A stretch of DNA of 64,000 nt from Tabrizicola sp. (lineage in GTDB: Bacteria; Pseudomonadota; Alphaproteobacteria; Rhodobacterales; Rhodobacteraceae): the NCBI RefSeq assembly GCF_030694085.1, contig NZ_JAUXZE010000035.1, forward strand, positions 434,001-498,000, in the 5' to 3' direction. The translations under genes were made by a program, and so were the position numbers. The notes under the pieces were generated by a model. That model saw only the letters and a list, made by a program, of their open reading frames with translations. It was not told the origin of the DNA and did not search any database. Below are positions 17,114 through 28,587 of this stretch, in pieces; the first letter of the stretch is position 1; every line of letters begins with the position of its first letter.

Positions 17114-18181
17114 ATGCCCGACCTCGTCCCTGTCTTCGACGGCCACAACGACATCGTCCTGAAGATCGCCGCCGCGGGCGAGAGCCGCGCACAACTCTGG
17201 CTGAAGGGCGAAGGGGCCGGGCACCTTGACCTTCCCCGGATGCAGTCGTCGGGCTTCGCGGGCGGAATCTTCGCGATCTACATCCCCTCGCCCGAGACCA
17301 AAGACGTCGCCGCCTATCACGACCTGATGGACAACCCGCCCTACGACCTGCAGCTTCCGGCGTTGATCGACCACGGGGCGGCCCAGCCCGTCGCGGTCGA
17401 GATGCTGGGACACCTATTGTGGATGGAGCGCGTCTCGGGTGGCCGCTTCCGCTGGTGCCGCTCGGCCGCGGATATCCGCGCCGCAATTGCGGCGGGTGCG
17501 GTCGCTGGGGTTCTGCACTTCGAGGGAGCCGAGCCTATTGGCCCGAACCTCGACGCGCTCCACCTCTATCACGCGATGGGCCTGCGCTCGCTTGGGCCGG
17601 TCTGGAGTCGCCCGACGATCTTTGGCCACGGCGTCCCGTTCCGTTTCCCATCGACCAGCGACACCGGGCCGGGGCTGACCGACATTGGCAAGGCGCTCGT
17701 GCGCGAATGTAACGCGCTGAAGATCATGATTGACCTCAGCCACCTGAACGAGACCGGATTCTGGGACGTGGCGAAGCTGTCGGATGCCCCATTGGTCGCC
17801 ACCCATTCCAACGCCCATGCCGTGACACCGTCCAGCCGCAACCTTTCGGACCGCCAGCTGCGCGCCATCGGCGAGACCGGCGGCATGGTCGGCCTGAACT
17901 TCGCCACCTGCTTCCTGCGCCCGGATGGCCGCGAAAGCCCCGAGATGACGCTTGATCCGGTCATGCACCATATCGAACACCTGCTGAAACTGGCCGGCGA
18001 GGACGGTGTTGGCCTTGGCTCGGACTATGACGGGGCGACAACGCCGCGGGACATCGGAGGGGTCGAAGGTCTGCCGGTCCTCATCGCCGCGATGCGGGAA
18101 ATGGGCTTGGGCGAGACACTGATCCACAAGATCGCACATGGCAACTGGCTGCGGCTTCTGGAACGCACCTGGGGGGCCTGA
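17114..18181 (+). CDS. M19 membrane dipeptidase
   Basis: A 355-residue renal-dipeptidase-type (M19) zinc hydrolase. VFDGHNDIVLK carries the first metal ligands (HxD, about residue 8-10), HFEGAEPIG the bridging Glu (about 138-141), and IDLSHLNETGFWDV and LVATHSNAHAV the further His ligands, with GLGSDYDGA near the end. It hydrolyses dipeptides with broad specificity. There is no signal peptide, so it is cytoplasmic. ATG 17114 has a weak Shine-Dalgarno; longer frames start inside the divergent small-protein gene. Confidence 0.9.
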   Translation: MPDLVPVFDGHNDIVLKIAAAGESRAQLWLKGEGAGHLDLPRMQSSGFAGGIFAIYIPSPETKDVAAYHDLMDNPPYDLQLPALIDHGAAQPVAVEMLGHLLWMERVSGGRFRWCRSAADIRAAIAAGAVAGVLHFEGAEPIGPNLDALHLYHAMGLRSLGPVWSRPTIFGHGVPFRFPSTSDTGPGLTDIGKALVRECNALKIMIDLSHLNETGFWDVAKLSDAPLVATHSNAHAVTPSSRNLSDRQLRAIGETGGMVGLNFATCFLRPDGRESPEMTLDPVMHHIEHLLKLAGEDGVGLGSDYDGATTPRDIGGVEGLPVLIAAMREMGLGETLIHKIAHGNWLRLLERTWGA

Positions 18182-18185
18182 CCGG

Positions 18186-18250
18186 GCCGCTCGTCGATGA
18201 CTTCGTCACTCCTCGCTGGGGTCCGCTCCGACGAGAAGACGAAGTCGCAC
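18186..18250. repeat. Dispersed intergenic hairpin element, copy B
   Basis: This ~65-bp element is an inverted copy of 6847-6925. GCCGCTCGTCGATGACTTCG at the left matches the reverse complement of the right end of copy A, and CGACGAGAAGACGAAGTCGC at the right matches its left end. GACTTCGTC and GACGAAGTC again pair. It sits exactly between the convergent M19 dipeptidase and oxyR genes, as copy A sits between convergent genes. Confidence 0.75.
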
Positions 18251-18257
18251 GAGGAGG

Positions 18258-19148
18258 TTACGCTGCAAGTGCGACGCGCAATCCCTCCGCCAGATCGACA
18301 AAGCGGTCGGACAGCGGGTTCGACCGCCGCCAGACCATGCCGATTGTCCGCGACGGACGCGGCTCGCGCAGGCGGTGCAGCACGACCGGGGCCGCACGGC
18401 CCTCCACTGTCGCGGCCATCTCGGGGATCAGTGTCACCCCGATCCCGGCCCCAACCATCTGGACCAGTGTCGCCAGCGAAGAGCCTTCCATGATGTCGCC
18501 CGTCAGCCCCGGCGACAGCTTGCAGACCGCAATCGCCTGATCCCGGAAGCAGTGGCCTTCCTCCAGCAGCAGAAGCTGCATCTTCCGCAACTCCTCCAGC
18601 GCCGGAACCGGGTGATCTGCCGCCCGCTCGGGCCGCACCAGCAGGAACTCCTCCTCCAGCAGTGGATGCTCCACCAGCGAGGGCGCTCCGGCCGGCAACG
18701 CCAGCAGCGCCAGGTCCAGCCGCCCCTCGCCCAGGTCGCGCAGCAGCTTCGGCGTCACCGCCTCGCGCGGGCGCAGGTCCAGGTCGGGGAACCGTCCCGA
18801 CAAAGCGCGCATCAGACGCGGCAGCAGATAGGGCGCCACGGTCGGGATCACCCCCAGCCGCAGTCGCCCAGACAGCGGCCCCGTCGAGGCCCGCGCCAGC
18901 GCCCCCAGTTCGTCCACCGCCCGCAGCACGTCCCGCGCCCGCAGCGCGAATTCCTCGCCCAGCGTGGTCAGGCTGATCTGCCGCGCCCCCCGTTCGACCA
19001 GCGGCGCACCCAGGATGTCTTCAAGCTCCTTCACCTGCAGCGACAGCGCCGGTTGCGAGATCGACGAGGCCTCCGCCGCCCGGCCAAAGTGCCGGTTTCG
19101 GGCCAGCGCGTCGAAATACCGCAGATGCTTGACGGTGATCTTTGTCAT
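18258..19148 (-). CDS. oxyR: Hydrogen-peroxide-sensing LysR regulator OxyR
   Basis: A 296-residue LysR-type regulator. The helix-turn-helix lies at residues about 6-65 (HLRYFDALARNRHFGRAAEA, ISQPALSLQVKELE). The sensing cysteines are C200 and C209 in EEGHCFRDQAIAVC, matching OxyR C199/C208. It activates peroxide-defence genes when the disulfide forms. It is divergent from katG, and a candidate OxyR site lies 21 bp before its start codon, so autoregulation is likely. A hairpin repeat element follows its stop. Confidence 0.95.
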   Translation of the reverse strand: MTKITVKHLRYFDALARNRHFGRAAEASSISQPALSLQVKELEDILGAPLVERGARQISLTTLGEEFALRARDVLRAVDELGALARASTGPLSGRLRLGVIPTVAPYLLPRLMRALSGRFPDLDLRPREAVTPKLLRDLGEGRLDLALLALPAGAPSLVEHPLLEEEFLLVRPERAADHPVPALEELRKMQLLLLEEGHCFRDQAIAVCKLSPGLTGDIMEGSSLATLVQMVGAGIGVTLIPEMAATVEGRAAPVVLHRLREPRPSRTIGMVWRRSNPLSDRFVDLAEGLRVALAA

Positions 19149-19168
19149 AGGCTCTGCATATCGCGGCG

Positions 19169-19190
19169 ATAGGAAAATGAAAATTCCTAT
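19169..19190. promoter_or_regulatory. Candidate OxyR operator between oxyR and katG
   Basis: ATAGGAA-N8-TTCCTAT is a perfect 7-bp inverted repeat carrying the ATAG/CTAT half-sites typical of OxyR operators. It lies 21 bp upstream of oxyR and 113 bp upstream of the chosen katG start, a fit for one site serving both divergent promoters. Confidence 0.6.
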
Positions 19191-19227
19191 TATCGCCCGA
19201 GGGTGCTACCGATAACCCACGATATGA

Positions 19228-21471
<2,244 letters not shown>

Positions 21472-21493
21472 TCGCGCGCCGGGCACCAAGGAC

Positions 21494-21516
21494 GCCCGGA
21501 CCCTTGCGGTCCGGGC
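21494..21516 (+). terminator. Hairpin after katG
   Basis: GCCCGGACC-N5-GGTCCGGGC is a perfect 9-bp stem 22 bp after the katG stop. There is no clean U-run after it (GGTTCGCCATTTCC), so it may need Rho or only stabilise the message. Confidence 0.6.
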
Positions 21517-21668
21517 GGTTCGCCATTTCCCGTGGTCGGTCCTGCCCCACCTCTCGACCGACTCGGTGGAAAGAATTATTCCTGTGCATGGAACCACTCG
21601 GCCCCCCTGTGCGTTTTGCCGCCAAGCGGTGCTGGGCGACTGACACCAAGGGGGGAACGGGGGAATGG

Positions 21669-23170
21669 ATGACGGGGCATGATCGGTCAGTCAGGGGTCT
21701 TTCGACTGAGGAAGACCTCCGCGCCCTTTACGAGTTCACCGACGCAATTTACCACGCCCGCTCTGCCGACGACATCTATGCCTCTGCGCTGGATGTCATC
21801 ACCGGCACACTGCACTGCGACAGGGCGTCGATCCTGCTGTTCGATGCGGCTGGAACCATGCAGTTCGTCGCCTGGCGTGGCTTGTCCGACACCTACCGTA
21901 CGCAACTTGCCGGGCATACGCCGTGGAAGCCGGGTGACAGGGACCCGGCACCGATATTTGTCGAGAACATCGTCGAAACCGATGAACCCGACTGGATAAA
22001 GGCGGTGATCGCGGGCGAGGGGATCGTCAGTCTGGGGTTCGTGCCGATCACCCTTGAAGGCCGTGTCATCGGCAAGTTCATGACCTATTACAGCCGCCGC
22101 CAGAGCTTCCAGCCGCAATCGCAAACATTGGCCGTCACCATCGCCCGACAACTTGGGTTCAGCATCGGACGGACCCGCGCCGAGGCCGCGCGCGAGGCCG
22201 CGCTGTCAGACCTGCGCGTGTCCGAAGCCCGCTTTCGCCAGATGACCGAAGAAGCGCCGATCATGATCTGGATGAGCGATCCCACCGGGCATTGCGAACA
22301 GCTCAACAAGCTTGCGCGAGATTTCTGGGGCGTGCCGAAGATGGGTTGGACGGGTTCGATTATTCGGCCACCATCCACCCCGATGACTTTGACCATGTGC
22401 TGTCGCAGATGGCCGAGGCGATCGCGCAGAACCGCCCCGTAACCCTGCGCGGCCGCTACGCCAATGTGTCGGGCGACTGGCGCATCCTGCAGACCGAGGC
22501 GCGGCCAAGATATGCCTGCGATGGGCGCTTCCTGGGCATGATCGGCGTGAATGTCGACATCACCGAACAGGAAAGCGTCGCCCGACAGCGTGAGCTGATG
22601 CTGGCCGAACTGAACCACCGGGTGAAGAATACCCTCGCTGTAGTGCAAGCGATCGCCCACCAGACCTTCAAGTCCGACCGCAACGCGCCCCCGGTAAATA
22701 CCTTCCTTGGGCGGCTCGGTGTTCTGGCCAGGGCCCATGACATCCTGTCGGGCGTGAACTGGGAAGCCACGCCCATGCATGAACTGGCACGCGAAGTGCT
22801 GGGCGAACTTTCCGCCAACCAGGACCGGATCGTCACGGACGGCCCGCCGTTTCTCTTGAAGCCGAAGCAAGCCCTGGCCATCGCGCTTGCGCTGCATGAG
22901 CTGCAGACCAACGCGATGAAATACGGCGCACTTTCCGTCGACCAGGGAACGGTCTCGCTACAGTGGCGGCTCCCCTCCAGTCACAGCCTTGAAATCCTCT
23001 GGCAAGAGCGTGGCGGTCCGCCCGTCGTCGCCCCCTTGCGCCGGGGGTTCGGGACCCTGATGCTGGAAATGGGTCTGTCCGCCGAGTTGAACGGCGTCGC
23101 CAAGCTGGATTTTCAACCGGACGGCCTGCAGTGCCGCATCGAAGCCGCGATCGAAGGGATGAATGTATGA
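21669..23170 (+). pseudogene. GAF-PAS-HWE sensor histidine kinase, frameshifted
   Basis: An HWE-family kinase of about 500 residues split between two frames. The first frame (ATG 21669) carries a GAF domain (ALDVITGTLHCDRASILLFD) and the start of a PAS domain (EEAPIMIWMSDPTG, LNKLARDFWGVP). The PAS continues one frame over as EDGLDGFDYSATIHPDDFDHVL, then a kinase core follows: H-box AELNHRVKNTLAVVQAIAHQ, N-box LALHELQTNAMKYGALS and the WxE motif (ILWQERGG). The whole span is 1502 bp, one short of a multiple of three. One base is missing near 22335-22338. The first frame alone stops at 22442, before the kinase core. The response regulator overlaps the end by ATGA. It may be a real null allele or a sequencing error. 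Confidence 0.85.
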
Positions 23171-23544
23171 GCGTTCTAGCGGGCCGCCGGATTCTCGTCG
23201 TGGAGGACGAGTTCCTGATTGCCACCGTGCTGTGCGACATGCTTCAGGACAGTGGAGCCGTCGTCGTAGGCCCCGCCGCGACGGTGCCCGCAGCGATGCA
23301 GCTGTTGCAGGAGGACCCTGTCGATGCGGCGCTTCTGGACATGAACCTGAATGGCCAGTGGAGCGATCCGGTGGCCGAAGATCTGCAGCAGCGACGCATA
23401 CCGTTCGTCTTTACCACCGGATACGGGGTGAACGCCCGAACCGAAAGGTTCGGGGTGCGAACCGTGTCGAAGCCCTATTCCTGGGAAGAAATCGAACAGC
23501 AGCTCGCTCTGTCTATGGTCGAGGCATCCATTCCGCCCAAATGA
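23167..23544 (+). CDS. Single-domain response regulator
   Basis: A 125-residue receiver with no output domain. Acidic residues E13/D14 (VVEDEF), phospho-acceptor D58 (LLDMNLNG), Thr in FTTGY and Lys in SKPYSW are all present. It overlaps the kinase stop by 4 bp (ATGA), so it is the cognate partner of the HWE kinase. Such FrzZ/receiver-only proteins pass the phosphate to another protein, which is not encoded here. Its own reading frame is intact even though the kinase is broken. Confidence 0.9.
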   Translation: MSVLAGRRILVVEDEFLIATVLCDMLQDSGAVVVGPAATVPAAMQLLQEDPVDAALLDMNLNGQWSDPVAEDLQQRRIPFVFTTGYGVNARTERFGVRTVSKPYSWEEIEQQLALSMVEASIPPK

Positions 23545-23619
23545 TTGGGCCAATTGCTCGGGCCGACTTCTGAGAGCATTTGCCACCGGGGAACTGTCCG
23601 GCATGCGGTCAGACCAAGC

Positions 23620-23705
<86 letters not shown>

Positions 23706-23806
23706 AGCCGGGCGGACCTTAGCCTTTGCCGTGCGCCGGGAAAAGACCGCTCCTTGCCATGACCCGACCTTGCGGACTAGCCTGCCGCGAAGCCGACGGA
23801 GGCCCG

Positions 23807-24841
23807 ATGCGCAGCTCGCCCCAGACCCTGCCCCGCAGCGAAGACGTGGTGACAGCCGCACTGGCGCATCTGGCCCGGATCGTGCTGGACACGGGCCGCT
23901 TCATCTATGCGCACGACGCGGGGGACATCGCCGCCGCACATGACGGCTACAACCTCCTGCGCCATTGCGGGACGCTCTGGTTCATGGCCCGTGCCACGAA
24001 CACGCTGCCAGGCCGGGCCGATCCCGATCTTCTGGACGCCATCGGCCGGGCGACGGGCTACCTTGGGCGCAAACTCGCCCCGCCGCCCTGGTCGGCACCT
24101 GATCGGCCCAGCCTTGGTCTGGTCGGCAATGGTGCGGTCAAGCTTGGCGGCCTTGGCCTCGGCCTGCTGGCCCTGGCTGAAGTCAACGATGTTCAAACGC
24201 TGACCCTGGCGCCCATGACCCTGCCCCATCCCCCGCCCGAGACCATGTCCCGGATGCGCACCTATGCCCTGGACGAGATCGAGGGCGACGACTTTCGCCA
24301 CAAGCGCGATTTCGACACCGGCGAGGTGCTGGGCTTCCGCTCGGACTATTATACCGGCGAGGCGATCTTCGGCCTCCTCGTATCCGGCCCCACCACCGAC
24401 GACCTCACCCGCGTCACCACCTCATTGATGCGCAAGGGCTATGGCTTTGCCCAGCAAAGCCACTGGATGGCCTATGCCGCCTGCGAAGCCGTCGCGCGCG
24501 GGGTAGTGCCCGAGGCACTGGGCTCGGCCTATCTGACCGGGCTGATGGAAGCGATCCTTGGCGACACCCACTACCGCGCACGCCGCCAATCCACTGCAAT
24601 CGCCTGCCGGACCGAGGCGCTGACCCGCGTGCTTCTCTTGGCCCGCGATCATCCAGGCGTGTTGTCTTCGGACCTTCTGGACCGCATCCGCGTCCATGCG
24701 GGCCAGAACCTGGCCCTGCAGCTTGACTGGTATGCGGATGGACAGTTCTGGAAAGGCGACGACGCGCGGAAAGTTCAGATCGACTACATCCAGCACAACG
24801 CCACCGCCTTTCTGCATTGGGGGATGCTGGGCGAAGGCTAA
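23807..24841 (+). CDS. Unrecognised helical (alpha/alpha-toroid-like) protein
   Basis: A 344-residue soluble protein with no signal peptide. Repeated short helical segments (VVTAALAHLARIVLDTGRF, GYNLLRHCGTLWFMARATN, SDYYTGEAIFGLLVSG, QSHWMAYAACEAVARG) and the closing DYIQHNATAFLHW suggest a helical-toroid fold like those of glycosidases or prenyl-type cyclases. I cannot name a family with confidence. The start at 23807 has GGAGG only four bases upstream; ATG 23759 is an alternative. It stands between a tRNA gene and the PAS-LuxR regulator. Catalytic residues cannot be placed by eye. Confidence 0.7.
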   Translation: MRSSPQTLPRSEDVVTAALAHLARIVLDTGRFIYAHDAGDIAAAHDGYNLLRHCGTLWFMARATNTLPGRADPDLLDAIGRATGYLGRKLAPPPWSAPDRPSLGLVGNGAVKLGGLGLGLLALAEVNDVQTLTLAPMTLPHPPPETMSRMRTYALDEIEGDDFRHKRDFDTGEVLGFRSDYYTGEAIFGLLVSGPTTDDLTRVTTSLMRKGYGFAQQSHWMAYAACEAVARGVVPEALGSAYLTGLMEAILGDTHYRARRQSTAIACRTEALTRVLLLARDHPGVLSSDLLDRIRVHAGQNLALQLDWYADGQFWKGDDARKVQIDYIQHNATAFLHWGMLGEG

Positions 24842-24866
24842 GGGGAAGCGCGCCGCAGCATGACCA

Positions 24867-25412
24867 TCAGCCAACCCCTGCCAGCAACCGGCTGACCAGC
24901 TCGAAACTGTTCCTGACCCCCATCTTGCGGATCATGTTCGCCCGATGCACCTCGACTGTCCGCGGGGACGACCCCACCGCCAGCGCGATTTCCTTCGAGG
25001 TGAACCCGTTCACCAGATAGCGCGCGATCCGCCGCTCGGTCGGGGTCAGCGCGCCCGCAGGTCCTTCCGATTCCAAAGGCCGGTACGTCCAGACGGCCAG
25101 CCGCTGCGGGTCTTCCCGGTCCAACGCGGAGCCATGTCCCTCCATCCACAGAACTTGCCCGTCCTTCCGCCGCATGAAGCGTTCGTCGCGGTAGACCGCC
25201 GCCCCCTGCATCGCCTTGCGTGCGCGTTCGCCGATCAGCTCGTAATCCGTCTGACCCGGATACAGGATACGGATCGACTGCCCCTCCACCTCGCGCGGGG
25301 TCCAGCCGAACACCGCCTCGACCCGCAAGCTGGCCCGCAGGATCACCCGGTCCGCCAGGATCAGCGTCGCGTCCGGCGCATGCTGGAACGCCAGCTTCTC
25401 ATAGTCACGCAT
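24867..25412 (-). CDS. PAS-LuxR transcriptional regulator
   Basis: A 181-residue protein with an N-terminal PAS domain (about 1-110, FQHAPDATLILADRVILRAS, FGWTPREVEGQSI) and a LuxR/FixJ-type helix-turn-helix at the C-terminus (LTPTERRIARYLVNGFTSKE, then VGSSPRTVEVHRANMIRKMG). It is divergent from the scoAB-GNAT operon, so it probably controls acetoacetyl/succinyl-CoA metabolism. Paired TACGTA sites sit just upstream. The ligand for the PAS domain is unknown. Confidence 0.85.
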   Translation of the reverse strand: MRDYEKLAFQHAPDATLILADRVILRASLRVEAVFGWTPREVEGQSIRILYPGQTDYELIGERARKAMQGAAVYRDERFMRRKDGQVLWMEGHGSALDREDPQRLAVWTYRPLESEGPAGALTPTERRIARYLVNGFTSKEIALAVGSSPRTVEVHRANMIRKMGVRNSFELVSRLLAGVG

Positions 25413-25422
25413 CCGCCCTCCC

Positions 25423-25440
25423 TACGTAGCCATATACGTA
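25423..25440. promoter_or_regulatory. Paired TACGTA sites between PAS-LuxR gene and scoA
   Basis: Two copies of TACGTA are spaced 12 bp start to start (TACGTAGCCATATACGTA), so the block is also close to a larger palindrome. It lies 11 bp upstream of the regulator's start and about 90 bp upstream of scoA. It could be the operator of the LuxR-type regulator. Confidence 0.4.
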
Positions 25441-25531
25441 TTCTTACGGATGGCAGGTCCGCGCGCAATCTTTCAGGATCAGCCCGGTCCGATGTTCCCG
25501 CCCCAGCCGCGGAACCGGAGGGAGAACACCG

Positions 25532-26235
25532 ATGAACAAAGTCTATCCCAGCGCCGCTGCGGCCCTCGACGGGCTTCTGCATGACGGCATGCTGATCGCG
25601 TCCGGCGGCTTCGGCCTCTGCGGCATCCCCGAACTTCTGATTGCCGCCATCCGCGACGCCGGCACCAAGAACCTGACCGTCGCCTCGAACAACGCGGGCG
25701 TCGACGGCTTTGGCCTGGGCGTTTTGCTGGAGACGCGGCAGGTCAAGAAGATGATCTCGTCCTACGTGGGCGAGAACGCCGAATTCATGCGCCAGTATCT
25801 CAGCGGAGAGCTGGAGCTTGAATTCAACCCGCAAGGCACGCTGGCCGAACGGATGCGGGCGGGCGGCGCGGGCATCCCCGGCTTCTACACCGCGACCGGC
25901 GTCGGCACTGTCATCGCCGAGGGCAAGGAACACCACGACTTCGACGGCCGCACCTACATCCTGGAACGCGGCATCGTCGCCGACCTTGCAATCGTGAAGG
26001 CCTGGAAGGCGGACCCCTCGGGGAACCTCGTCTTCCGCAAGACCGCGCGCAACTTCAACGTTCCCGCCGCCACCTGCGGCAAGACCTGTGTGGTGGAGGT
26101 CGAGGAAATCGTGCCGCTGGGCAGCCTCGACCCCGACACGATCCACCTGCCGGGGATCTACGTCCACCGGATCGTCACCGGAACGCACGAAAAGCGCATC
26201 GAACAGCGGACCGTCCGCAAGAAGGAGGCTGTGTG

Positions 26236-26236
<1 letters not shown>
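25532..26236 (+). CDS. scoA: 3-oxoacid CoA-transferase subunit A
   Basis: A 234-residue alpha subunit of the SCOT/AtoD family: [20 protein letters not shown] (about 20-40), [16 protein letters not shown] and FVGENAEF-like [15 protein letters not shown]. With subunit B it moves CoA between succinyl-CoA and acetoacetate in ketone-body or butyrate metabolism in the cytoplasm. Its stop overlaps the scoB start (TGATG), so the two subunits are coupled. It is divergent from the PAS-LuxR regulator. Confidence 0.92.
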
Positions 26237-26866
<630 letters not shown>

Positions 26867-26874
<8 letters not shown>

Positions 26875-27154
26875 CCATCTCGTCACCCGCGAGCACGGAG
26901 CGACCAAGGGCCGCTTCGTGATCCGCCGCGGCGAGGAAGAGGCGGAACTGACCTATTCCATCACGACGCCGACCCTGATCATCGCCGACCACACCGGCGT
27001 CCCGGACAGCTTCCGGGGCACGGGGGCGGGTCTGGCTCTGGTCGAGGCGTTGGTGGCCGCGGCCCGGAGGGACGGCTTCAAGGTCGTCCCCCTGTGCCCC
27101 TTCGTGAACGCCACCCGCAAGAAACACCCCGACTGGGCCGACGTCTTCGTCTAA
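26867..27154 (+). CDS. Small GNAT-like acetyltransferase (YjdJ type)
   Basis: A 95-residue minimal GNAT-fold protein. ADHTGVPDSFRGTGAGLALVEALVAAARR covers the strand-4 and acetyl-CoA loop (RGTGAG) and KVVPLCPFVNATRKKHPDW the C-terminal strand. This is the YjdJ/GTNAT family. The start is TTG 26867, overlapping scoB by 8 bp; no better in-frame ATG exists upstream. The substrate is unknown, but its coupling to scoAB suggests a link to CoA metabolism. Confidence 0.8.
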
Positions 27155-27158
27155 CCCT

Positions 27159-28019
27159 CTACAGCCCCGCGATGTCGGTGCGGAAGACGCATGGGTCGGT
27201 CACCAGCATCGGCGGGCTGACGCAAAGCCCCTGCGCCACCTGCCAGGCCGCCAGCACCTTCGGCACATAATCCCGCGTTTCGGCATAGGGCGGCACGCCG
27301 CTGTTCTTGCGCACCGCGCCCTCGCCCGCATTGTAGGCGGCAAGCACCATGACCGGATCGTTGTCGAACTCTTCCAAGAGCCAGTCCAGATAGGCGACCC
27401 CGCCCTTGATGTTCTGCACCGGGTCCTTGCTGTCGCTGACCCCAAAGCGTTCGGCCGTCGCCGGGATCAGCTGCATCAGCCCGACCGCTCCGGCATGGCT
27501 GATCGCATCCGACCGCCCCGCGCTTTCGATCCCGATCACCGCCAGCACCAGCGCGGGCGAGACATTGGTGTCCAGCGTGGCGCGCAGGATGTCCTTGCCA
27601 TAGGCGTCCGCCATGTCCTGCATGGTCTGCAGCCGCGGCGCCCTGACACCCGTCCCATCTGGCCCCTGCGACAGCGAAGCCAGCGCCACGTCGAAACGGT
27701 CCGCCGCCCCGCCGATCCCCGCCGGGACCTTGTCCCAGAACCAGGCGTAGGACGAAGCCGGGGCTGGCCCGGGCTCGCCCACCGGGCCGACGGACTTGTC
27801 CGCCACCTTCGGCTCTTTCAGCCCGTGATCGGGGTTCGGATCGACCTTCGGCAGCGCCGCTATGTAGCGTGCCTGTTCCTCGGGGTCGATCTGCACGGTG
27901 ATCCGCTTGCCGGGCAGGCTTTCGCCGACCTTGACCCGCTTGAAGCTGGTCTCTGCCAAGGACGCCTGGGGAAGGGCCGCGCAGAGAATCGCTGCGGTCC
28001 AGTAGGTTCTGCTCATCAT
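27159..28019 (-). CDS. Lytic transglycosylase (SLT family 1)
   Basis: A 286-residue periplasmic protein with a signal peptide (about 1-22). The C-terminal SLT domain has the catalytic Glu in VIGIESAGRSDAISHAGAVG, followed by LMQLIPATAERFGV and VMVLAAYNAGEGAV. It cleaves murein glycans with 1,6-anhydro ends. The N-terminal about 120 residues are Pro/Lys-rich with no recognised domain. It lies convergent with the GNAT gene and directly upstream of the tad locus, so a dedicated role in letting pili through the wall is possible, but that is only inference. Confidence 0.88.
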   Translation of the reverse strand: MMSRTYWTAAILCAALPQASLAETSFKRVKVGESLPGKRITVQIDPEEQARYIAALPKVDPNPDHGLKEPKVADKSVGPVGEPGPAPASSYAWFWDKVPAGIGGAADRFDVALASLSQGPDGTGVRAPRLQTMQDMADAYGKDILRATLDTNVSPALVLAVIGIESAGRSDAISHAGAVGLMQLIPATAERFGVSDSKDPVQNIKGGVAYLDWLLEEFDNDPVMVLAAYNAGEGAVRKNSGVPPYAETRDYVPKVLAAWQVAQGLCVSPPMLVTDPCVFRTDIAGL

Positions 28020-28362
28020 GTCGGGGCCTGCTCGCCTCGTTGTTTTGCGGGAAGAATCGCAGGTTCGCACAACCCTAGCCAGCACTTTCGCCGTACAATC
28101 ATGGCAATTTCGCCAGAATTGACCGGAAAACCACGGCCTAGCATGGAAGGGTGAACAGATTCCTAAAATTTGTTTCGTGTAAATTCAGAAGCTTGCCCAT
28201 ATTTTCGCGGATTTTGGGGGGCAACCGAAAATCTCCAGATGTCGTCCAAACTGCTGCCACGTTTCAGGGGCTATATATGTCCATACCGAACGACGAAGGC
28301 GCAGCGAAGGCCAGATCGAAGCGGTTGAGTGAATGATGAGCACCTTAGAAAGGGACAAGACC
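28020..28362. other. 343-bp AT-rich leader region of flp1
   Basis: No gene. It is visibly more AT-rich than the surroundings (for example CCTAAAATTTGTTTCGTGTA) and includes the leader copy duplicated in front of flp2 (from 28243). The promoter for the pilin gene should lie here. A Shine-Dalgarno-like AGAAAGG is at about 28347. Confidence 0.5.
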
Positions 28363-28563
28363 ATGACCAATTTCTCCGCTTTCCTGAAAGACGAAGCCGG
28401 CGCCGTGACCGTTGACTGGGTGGTCCTGACCGCCGCCGTCGTGGGCCTCGGCCTCCTGATCTTCAACTGGGTCCGCCCGGCCGTGTCGAACCTGGCACAG
28501 GCGATCAACACCGAGCTGACCGACGCTCAGACCTGCATGTCGAGCAACGGCACCAACTGCTAA
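28243..28563 (+). repeat. Tandem pilin duplication, copy 1 (leader plus gene)
   Basis: CGTCCAAACTGCTGCCACG, CCATACCGA, ATCG, CGGTTGA and CACCTTAGAAAGGGACA recur in order in front of flp2. The genes themselves match over most of their length. The duplication therefore took in about 120 bp of the promoter/leader as well as the pilin. Confidence 0.7.
28363..28563 (+). CDS. flp1: Flp-family type IVc pilin 1
   Basis: A 66-residue prepilin. The leader (MTNFSAFLKDEAG) ends at G13, and cleavage by the prepilin peptidase would leave AVTVDWVVLTAAVVGLGLL. The +5 Glu and +6 Tyr of most Flp pilins are Asp and Trp here. The 53-residue mature pilin has a hydrophobic helix and a polar end with two cysteines (TCMSSNGTNC), the last being the final residue. 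It polymerises into the Tad pilus. ATG 28363 was chosen by the AGAAAGG Shine-Dalgarno. It ends in a GC hairpin at 28588-28613. Confidence 0.92.
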   Translation: MTNFSAFLKDEAGAVTVDWVVLTAAVVGLGLLIFNWVRPAVSNLAQAINTELTDAQTCMSSNGTNC

Positions 28564-28587
28564 TAACTATCTCGGATAGTCTGCTCT

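Noticed and set aside
22292..22442. Programmed -1 frameshifting in the HWE kinase
   Set aside because: The frame geometry would fit, but no slippery heptamer or obvious downstream structure is seen, so mutation or read error is simpler.
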